A stretch of 64,000 nt of DNA from Aptenodytes patagonicus (taxonomy: Eukaryota; Chordata; Aves; Sphenisciformes; Spheniscidae), in the NCBI RefSeq assembly GCF_965638725.1, contig NC_134974.1, positions 682,001 to 746,000 of the forward strand, written 5' to 3'. Under the pieces are notes generated by a model. The model was given only the letters and a program-made list of their open reading frames with translations. It searched no databases and was not told where the DNA came from. The position numbers and the translations under genes were made by a program. Shown one piece after another: positions 39,421-64,000 of the stretch (position 1 is the first letter of the stretch; each line of letters begins with the position of its first letter).

Positions 39421-39800
39421 GCCGCACAGAGAGCACTGCTCTGGGGACCTGCCATGAGCAGAGCCCCTTGCTGGGTGCAGCTGGTGTCACGGGCAGGTTT
39501 TGGCCACAGTTTGGCGTGCAGGCAGTGTTGGGAGGAAGCAGCTGCGCTCTTGGGTCTCCCTCTTGCACAACGTTGGAGATCATCACTTGGTGGAGGCTCC
39601 GTTTCAGCTGGTGGAGCTCGGCCCTTGCCAGGAGCCCGTTTCAAAGCAGCATGCCTGCCTGCTGAATCCGGAGGGGATCGGCCTGTGCAGCCTCCTCTGT
39701 GGCAGGCTTGGGGACGTGCTTCAGGCTTGAGGCTTTTGAGTCTGGCAATGTCTTGGAGCCCTGGCCCTGTGAATAAACTCTGATTAGCTTTAGCTTATTT
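39421..39800 (+). other. C1orf43: C1orf43 3'UTR, main polyadenylation signal
   Basis: Follows the TGA at 39418-39420. AATAAA lies at 39772-39777, implying an end near 39795. Confidence 0.7.
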
Positions 39801-40490
39801 ATAAAAGACATCGACCCCAGCCGGTGCTCTCCTCCACTTGTCCTCTTTCCCCATGATGGCCGGCGGGGCTGATGCTGTCTGTCTGTCTTGTCTGTGTGGG
39901 TCTCGGGCTCTGGAGCCACTCATCTGTTCTTTCCAAAGGGTGAATGCTCTTCTTTTCCCTGTGGCACCATTGCTGCCTGCTACTCTGAGCCAGGCATGCC
40001 CAGGCTGCCTGTGTGCCCGGGCTGTGCACCAGGGTGCCTGGACAGAGTGTAAATAGTTTGGTGGCCAGTTCTCAGCTGCCGTAGCTGAGGTCCCTCTTTG
40101 GGCTGTGGTTTTTACTCTTTCTCCTGCAACTGGGCATTTGGGGACGTCTCGGGCAGACAAATACCAGCTTCAAACGTCCTGTCTGTCCTGCCAAGGGGGT
40201 GTTTCCTCCCACTCTCACCAGCGCCTCACGTGCCAGCAGCTGCCGAGCCCCCGGGGGTGAAAGCTCGCAGCCCCCAACTTGACGTCTGTGTCCTGCCAGG
40301 CCAACGGCAGCACCTGCTGCTCGCCAGTCACTGCAGCGTGTACCGCATGGGGCGGGGACCCCTGCCCCTCGCCTGGGCCTCTGCACCAGTCACTGCAGCG
40401 TGTACCGCACGGGGTGGGGACCCCTGCCCCTTGCCTGGGCCTCTGCACTCTTTTTAACTGCTGTTTAATAAAATGACAGTTACCCTGAGC
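39801..40490 (+). other. C1orf43: Possible distal C1orf43 3'UTR
   Basis: A second AATAAA at 40467-40472 could end a longer transcript. No open gene was recognised here. The segment includes a 62-bp tandem duplication. Confidence 0.35.
40326..40449 (+). repeat. Two tandem copies of a 62-bp unit
   Basis: Copies at 40326-40387 and 40388-40449 both begin AGTCACTGCAGCGTGTACCG and differ at only a few positions. Confidence 0.85.
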
Positions 40491-41013
40491 AGGATGCATG
40501 CCATCAGCCTCTGACTGCGGGGAGCCCTTCCCTGCCAGATTCAGGACCATCCCTGTGCTGCTGCCACAGTAGCTGGGATGCTGTTAATGGTGTGGCTGGT
40601 GCAGAGGGTGGTTGCGGGGTCCCTGTGGCACCAGCAGTGGCAAGCGGCCAGACGCCCTTGCTGTGGCAGGAGATGGGGGCAGGGGCAGGGGTTGGGGAAG
40701 TGGCTGTCCTGGGGCTTCCGGCAGCAGTTGAGGACAGCGGGGCACAACGTCCCCCTCATGCGGGTTAAACCCCGGACCCTCCAAATATGTTGCTTTGGTT
40801 GCAGGTCCTGGCAAAGGGGAGCGCCTGTGCAAGGCTGCTGGAGAGGTGGAGCCGGCAAAGGGAGCCCCAGGGGCTGAACCCCCTGTGCTGGGGGGCAGCA
40901 GGCGAGGGGGAGCCCTGGCATGGGGCGAGCTGGGGCCCAGCCCTGCGGGCAGGCTGGGGGAGCAGGTGCTGGTGTCCTCCTGGCACCGTCCTGCCCACCT
41001 CATGTCCCCACAG

Positions 41014-41396
41014 CTGTGGGCAGGTGGCCGGGGGGCACCCACAGTGCTGGGAGAGGATCTGGGACACGGCCCGCGGGACGCTGCAGCAGAGCATGGAGTT
41101 GGAGCTGCACCTTGCCAGCAAGGAGCAGATGGTGGTGAGGCCAGGCATGGGTTAGGCATGGCCGGTTGCACCCAGCCCTGTGCCGCCAGGGTTGGGTGCC
41201 TGCCTCATCCTGCTCCAGTACCACATCTTGGGGGACCATGCCTCCCAGCGCCGGCAAGTCAGGGGGGATGATGGGGTTCAGCACCAGCTCCTGTGCCCAG
41301 CAGGTCCACCAAGCTGCCCTGCACCGGCTCCTCCAGGACGAGCACCAGCGGGAGCTGTGCCAGCTTAGGAAAGCCTTCTACATGGAGTGTCTGTGA
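41014..41396 (+). CDS. CFAP141: CFAP141 (C1orf189) homologue, last two coding exons; 5' part unresolved
   Basis: Small protein of the inner surface of ciliary doublet microtubules. Penultimate exon 41014-41134 encodes CWERIWDTARGTLQQSMELE and LHLASKEQMV. The last exon 41304-41396 encodes VHQAALHRLLQDEHQRELCQ and LRKAFYMECL, then TGA. The human end is VRQAALHQLFEKEHQQ...MGKAFYVERF, a close match in order and spacing. Phases are 0 at the junction and one base enters at 41014. Its place between C1orf43 and TPM3 matches mammals. The upstream exon should resemble KKTVDRWRNSH; a segment at about 40805-40870 (ARLLERWSRQRE) may be it, but I find no good donor for it. AATAAA at 41453-41458 gives a very short 3'UTR. 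Confidence 0.8.
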
Positions 41397-41458
41397 GTGC
41401 CCGACCTGGTGGGCTCAGCACTGGCCTGGCATCACCCAGCTTCCTGGCTGAGAATAAA

Positions 41459-42970
41459 ACACGTTGAGCAAGACGGGGACTGTGTCTGCTTGTGTGCTGG
41501 GATGTGGGACAGCCCTGGGCGGAGGTGGAGGGAAGGGGCAGCCCAGCACGATCGCCGTGGCTGGGATCTGGCAATGTTGCCTGCAACCCTACACGTGCCA
41601 GATCCTGCACACGCGGTCCCAGCCATGGCCACGCCAGGAGATGGCAGCACGGCCAGTGTGCCTCTGCCAGCCCGGTGTGCTCTGCAGCTGGGTCCCGCTC
41701 CCGGCACGGGTCCCGCCGTGCATGCCAGCATCGGCCACACGCTCCTGTCCCCTGTGGCACGGTGCTCCTGGCCGTGCGGCACAACCCCGCAGCAGCAGGG
41801 AGAGGAGCCCGGCCGGGCTGGGTGCAATGCTCCCTGGCCCCGCTCACCGTCCGGGCACCCCTGAACACCCACCTGCTCCTTGATTGGGGGGCCCCATCCC
41901 CCACTTCTTGTCCCCGCTGCCTGCGCCCGACCTTGGTGTCTCCCGGCCCCAGGGCCCATCAGCGCCTGCCCTGGCTCTGCTTATTGACAGGGCTGGGGGC
42001 TGCTGGGCCGGCACTCCCCGCCCACGGCCCTTCATTAGCTCGGCTGTCGGGTTGCATCACATCAGCTGCTGCTGCACATGTGCCCCCGGCTCCCAGCACC
42101 GTGCTACCGCCACATGTGTCCCTGCTGTCCCCGCTGCCACCCTCCCCGCGTGGCCCTGCTGCCCTGCTGCTACCCCCATGGGGCTAGAGCCCCTGGTCCC
42201 CCAGCCCAGGCAGGCAGCGGGGCAGGGGCTGTGCCCCTGTCCCCCTGTAGCACTTGAGGCTGTGGCTGCCCCACGTCCTGCCCCATTGGCCCCCCAAAGT
42301 TTGGGTCTCTGCAGAGCCCCTGACACCATTCCCAAGGTCAGTGCATCCTGCTGTGGTGAAGCACCAGCATGGTGCGGGGAGACACATGGCCCCAGCACCC
42401 CCAGAGACCCTGTGTGCCCTCATGGCTGGACGCCACCGGCCAGGTCCCAAGGGCCACCCTGGAGTGGGTCTGGGGTCCTGTCTTTGTCACCCAGCTGTGC
42501 CCAGCATGGGGGAGCCACATCCGCATGAGTGATGGGGCAGGGCGACAGGTGGTCGCTGCCTCCGGCCGCCCAGCGGAGGGAATGCTTCCGTGGACAGGGG
42601 GTCCCAGCGGTTCCCCCAAAGCGAGGAGACAGGGACACAGGAGGAGGGGATGTGGGGCACAGCCCCCCCAGTGCCAGCCAGGCCTTGTCCTTGGGCAGGG
42701 TCACATGCAGCCCCTCAGTGGCGCAGAGCCCGCCAGGACGGGGCTGGCTCCCCGGTATTGATGGCCCCGCTAATGACGGCGGAGTGTGACCGGGGGCAGG
42801 AGCAGGCGGTGCGGGGCCATCGACCCATATCGACCGGCAGCGCTCAGCAGCAAGGGCACAGGGGTCTGCGGAGGGGGCAGGGGGACATCGATGTGTATAA
42901 TTAATGGGAATGAGGCCACATGCGTGGGGCCAGAGTGCTCGCCGGCCGTGTCCCCCCGCCGGGTGCAGCT
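41459..42970. other. Intergenic CFAP141 - miR-190 locus
   Basis: GC-rich, no coding exon recognised. Contains a tight E-box group: CAGCTG at 42063-42068 and CACATGTG at 42075-42082 and 42111-42118. Confidence 0.45.
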
Positions 42971-42978
42971 GAGCGCGG

Positions 42979-42986
42979 TTATAAAT
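42979..42986 (+). promoter_or_regulatory. TATA box of the putative miR-190b host transcript
   Basis: TTATAAAT in GC-rich surroundings. A start site about 30 bp downstream (near 43010) would give a short first exon ending at a strong CAG/GTAAGG donor (43041/43042). Confidence 0.55.
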
Positions 42987-43099
42987 GGTGGCTGGGAGAC
43001 CCCTGAGCCAGACCGCCGAGGAGGCCCCCAAGCCGGCCCAGGTAAGGCAGTGACGGACGTGGGGTCCCCTTGGCCCTGGGTGCGCAGGGACGGGTGGGC

Positions 43100-43192
43100 A
43101 GTGCTGCCTGCTGTGCCATGACATGCTGTGCCAGTCCATGACATGCTGTGCCACAGTATGCCATGGCGTGCCGTGCTGTGCTGTGCCAGGAG
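43100..43192 (+). repeat. Degenerate GCTGTGCCATGACAT tandem repeat
   Basis: Several imperfect copies of a word like TGCTGTGCCATGACA occur in the intron of the putative miR-190 host transcript. Confidence 0.6.
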
Positions 43193-43459
43193 ACTGTGCC
43201 TGCACTGCTCTGCTCTGGCTTCGTCCCCGCTGCGGGATGCCTCCTGCTTGGGCACCAGATCCCAGAGCATCCCAATGCCGGTGCAGGCGCCCAGGCGGGC
43301 TCTAGACACTGAGGCTGGGGTGCTGCCTGTGTGGTGCCCTGTGGGGTCCTGCCTGGGCAAACAGCGAGGAGTTAACCCATCCCTTGCTCTCAGCCTCTCC
43401 TCTCCTTCTCTTGCAGGGAGCTGAGCCCCAGGTCCCGTCCGCCTCCACCTGCCCCTGCC

Positions 43460-43532
43460 TCTGTCTGATATGTTTGATATTAGGTTGTTTTATTGGAAAA
43501 CCAACTAAATATCAAACATATTCTTACAGCGC
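43460..43532 (+). ncRNA. MIR190B: microRNA miR-190 family hairpin (miR-190b by position)
   Basis: The 5' arm at 43466-43486 is TGATATGTTTGATATTAGGT plus T, with the miR-190 seed GATATGT. The 3' arm at about 43503-43526 contains AATATCAAACATAT, which pairs with it over 14 bases, and GGTT pairs with AACC near a loop of about 12 bases. Human miR-190b also lies beside TPM3 at 1q21.3, which favours 190b over the miR-190a copy in a talin intron. It acts through Argonaute as a post-transcriptional repressor. Confidence 0.93.
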
Positions 43533-43689
43533 CAGGGAGGCCCAGCACTGACCCGGCGAGATGCTGCCTGCACCCTCCCGTGGGCAGGGGGGAGTGCGGG
43601 GGGTCCCTCCATGCCCCTTTCCATACACCCCCAGTCCGCCCTCTTGCTGCTGCAATAAAACCCTGTCTGCCTGTACCGCGCGCCCGTCT

Positions 43690-44640
43690 CCATGGGGCCG
43701 GGGAGAGGGAGCTGGGAGCTGCCATCCCCGGGGGCCGGCGGAGGTTTGCGATGGCGCCGGGGTCAGCGCTCACCACCTGTCTCCCTGCTCACGCTGGGAT
43801 GATCCCAGGACAAAGGAGCGTGGCTCCGTGCCCACCGCTGGCTCTGCTGCCCCGGTGCATGGGGTTATTTATGGCTCTCAGGGCACGGAGGTGCAGCGGC
43901 TGCTTGGGGCCCTTCATGGGCACCGTCCCTCCTGGCACCCTGCCCGGGGAGCAGGGAGCTGCCACCGGGGTCAGTCTCTGTCTCCTGGGTCCCGACCCCC
44001 TCAGCCCCGACAGATCTGTCCCCAGACGGGAGCAGTGGGTCTCCCCTGTGGGACATCCCAACCTGGTTTGCAGGCTGGCGGGACCTTGTGGCCAGCGCAA
44101 GGAGGGTGCTAATCCCCCGGCTGCGTAGGAAGTGCTGCCGCTCCCCCTGAGAATTCCTCCCCGTGCCTGGGGAATTTGCTCCTTCGGTTGCCAACAGCAT
44201 CTTCTGCCTTGCTGCCTTCTGCCTTGCTGCCAAGCACCAGTGCGGCTGGAGCTGGGCTCAGGGCTCAGCGGGCTCCTGGGGGGCTCTTCCCTGGATGTCG
44301 GGCTCGGCTCCCCCTGCTGCTCCCTGCTGAGCCAAACAATTCGGGCCAGGGGCTGCTGCTAAGCCCCTACTCTTAAAATAGCGCCTGGCTGAGCTCGCCC
44401 TTTACCACGCCGCCCCCGGGCACAAGTAAATGTCAGCCTGGGGGCAACCAAAACATCCTGAGCCCCTGGTGGGATGCTAACCGGGGGGGCTTCGCTGCTG
44501 GTGCTGCACGAACCCAGCTCAATGCCTGCCGAGGGAGTGCCGGGTGGGAGCACGGTGTCCTTGTGACACCGGCCAGGGTGTCCCATTGCATGGGTGGGTG
44601 GCTGGGACAATGCGGGACCCCCCGCTCGCAGACCTGCCAC
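43690..44640. other. Upstream region of TPM3
   Basis: No gene seen. Two AT-rich, MEF2-like words stand out in GC-rich DNA: TTATTTATGG near 43864 and CTTAAAATAG near 44373. Confidence 0.4.
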
Positions 44641-44643
44641 TGC

Positions 44644-44685
44644 TTTTTATAACCGCCCCAGCTGTCCTCAGGAGCCCAAATAAGG
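44644..44685 (+). promoter_or_regulatory. TPM3: Muscle-type TPM3 promoter elements (TATA/MEF2-like, E-box, CArG)
   Basis: CTTTTTATAA at about 44643-44652, an E-box CAGCTG at 44659-44664, and a perfect CArG box CCAAATAAGG at 44676-44685 lie together 240-280 bp upstream of the exon 1a start codon. These are sites for MEF2 or TBP, MyoD-type factors and SRF. Their grouping fits control of the striated-muscle isoform. Confidence 0.6.
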
Positions 44686-44814
44686 CTGCGGCTGCCTGGA
44701 CCCCCGCTAGGGCAGACAATGGGTCCCGAGCACAGACTTTTTGGGAAGGTGGGGAGGCGGCTTGGCCCAAGAAAGGCAAAGCCCCCGCACTGACGGCCAG
44801 AGCGGAGTTGATAA

Positions 44815-63589
<18,775 letters not shown>

Positions 63590-63800
63590 TGGATCCCTGC
63601 CACTGCCTCTGCCACATGATGCTCGGGGGGGCCAGCCCAGCTGCTGCTGACCTCTAACCCTTGGGGACCAGAGTTTACTTTCAGTTGCCAACTTGACCAA
63701 ACACAAATCTTCTCCTTTGCCTCAGGGTTAAAGGCCATCAGGTTGGGCAGAGCTTCAAACAGCATTATTAAGGGAAATAAACAATGCAATAATGTTTGGG
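63590..63800 (+). other. TPM3: 3'UTR of the TPM3 9d transcript
   Basis: AATAAA at 63776-63781; the transcript probably ends near 63800. The remaining 200 bases to the window end show no feature. Confidence 0.6.
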
Positions 63801-64000
63801 GAGCATGTTTGAGATGTATACATTTTGTAACTACCTTTTTTGTAGCAACCGTTGTAAACATTCCAAATAACTCGTGAGGCTGGTGAGCTACACTTCAAAG
63901 CTCTTGGCTTTAAAATTTGGTATTAACCTTCTGTTAATCGGCTCTGGGCTGCCCTGCTTTGGCAGGGGAGGAAGAAGGGTGTGATGGTTCCTGGCTGTGG

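Larger units (their letters stand above)
43010..43680 (+). ncRNA. Putative two-exon primary transcript of the miR-190 hairpin
   Basis: Inferred gene. The first exon is about 43010-43041 after the TATA box, with a GTAAGG donor. A pyrimidine-rich TTGCAG acceptor follows, and exon 2 runs from 43417 and holds the hairpin. AATAAA at 43654-43659 follows. No conserved reading frame is seen. It could instead be an unused distal start of TPM3; the polyadenylation signal argues against that. Confidence 0.5.

Overview
This is vertebrate nuclear DNA, almost certainly from a bird. The genes are split by GT-AG introns and the DNA is GC-rich with CpG islands. Introns are short, and a solo LTR of a kind common in birds is present. 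The gene order AQP10 - HAX1 - UBAP2L - C1orf43 - CFAP141 - TPM3 matches human 1q21.3 in order and relative orientation, as expected for an avian microchromosome (the chicken chr25-like block; the species is not determined). All gene identities come from reading splice-consistent translations against remembered family sequences; no database search was run.

Layout. Positions 1-1103 (minus) hold the first three coding exons of the aquaglyceroporin AQP10, cut by the window edge. Positions about 1715-3680 (minus) hold a complete seven-exon HAX1 (270 aa). Positions 3681-5660 are intergenic, with a 48-bp copy of part of the HAX1 last exon and one incomplete solo LTR. Positions about 5665-36440 (minus) hold a complete UBAP2L: 26 coding exons whose phases all join and give 1087 aa, plus two in-frame optional exons and one probable poison exon. 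A CpG-island promoter at about 35.5-36.65 kb is shared head-to-head by UBAP2L and C1orf43. Positions 36641-39420 (plus) hold C1orf43 (7 exons, 252 aa). Positions 41014-41396 (plus) hold the recognisable 3' part of CFAP141 (C1orf189). Positions 43460-43532 (plus) hold a miR-190-family hairpin, apparently inside its own short two-exon, TATA-driven, polyadenylated transcript. Positions 44926-63589 (plus) hold TPM3 with its full alternative exon set: 1a and 1b starts, 2, 3, 4, 5, 6a/6b, 7, 8, and 9a/9c/9d ends.

How they work together. These are neighbours by ancient synteny, not an operon. TPM3 makes a 284-aa muscle tropomyosin from a promoter with a CArG box and an E-box. It also makes cytoplasmic 247/248-aa forms from a CpG-island promoter centred on a perfect ETS-CRE-ETS palindrome. 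UBAP2L is an RNA-granule protein with a UBA domain and an RG-rich region. HAX1 is a mitochondrial/ER survival protein. I saw no CRISPR, phage or other prokaryotic-type system. The points most worth checking are the miR-190b host transcript, the displaced HAX1 exon copy, the optional UBAP2L exons, and the regulatory palindromes and E-boxes.
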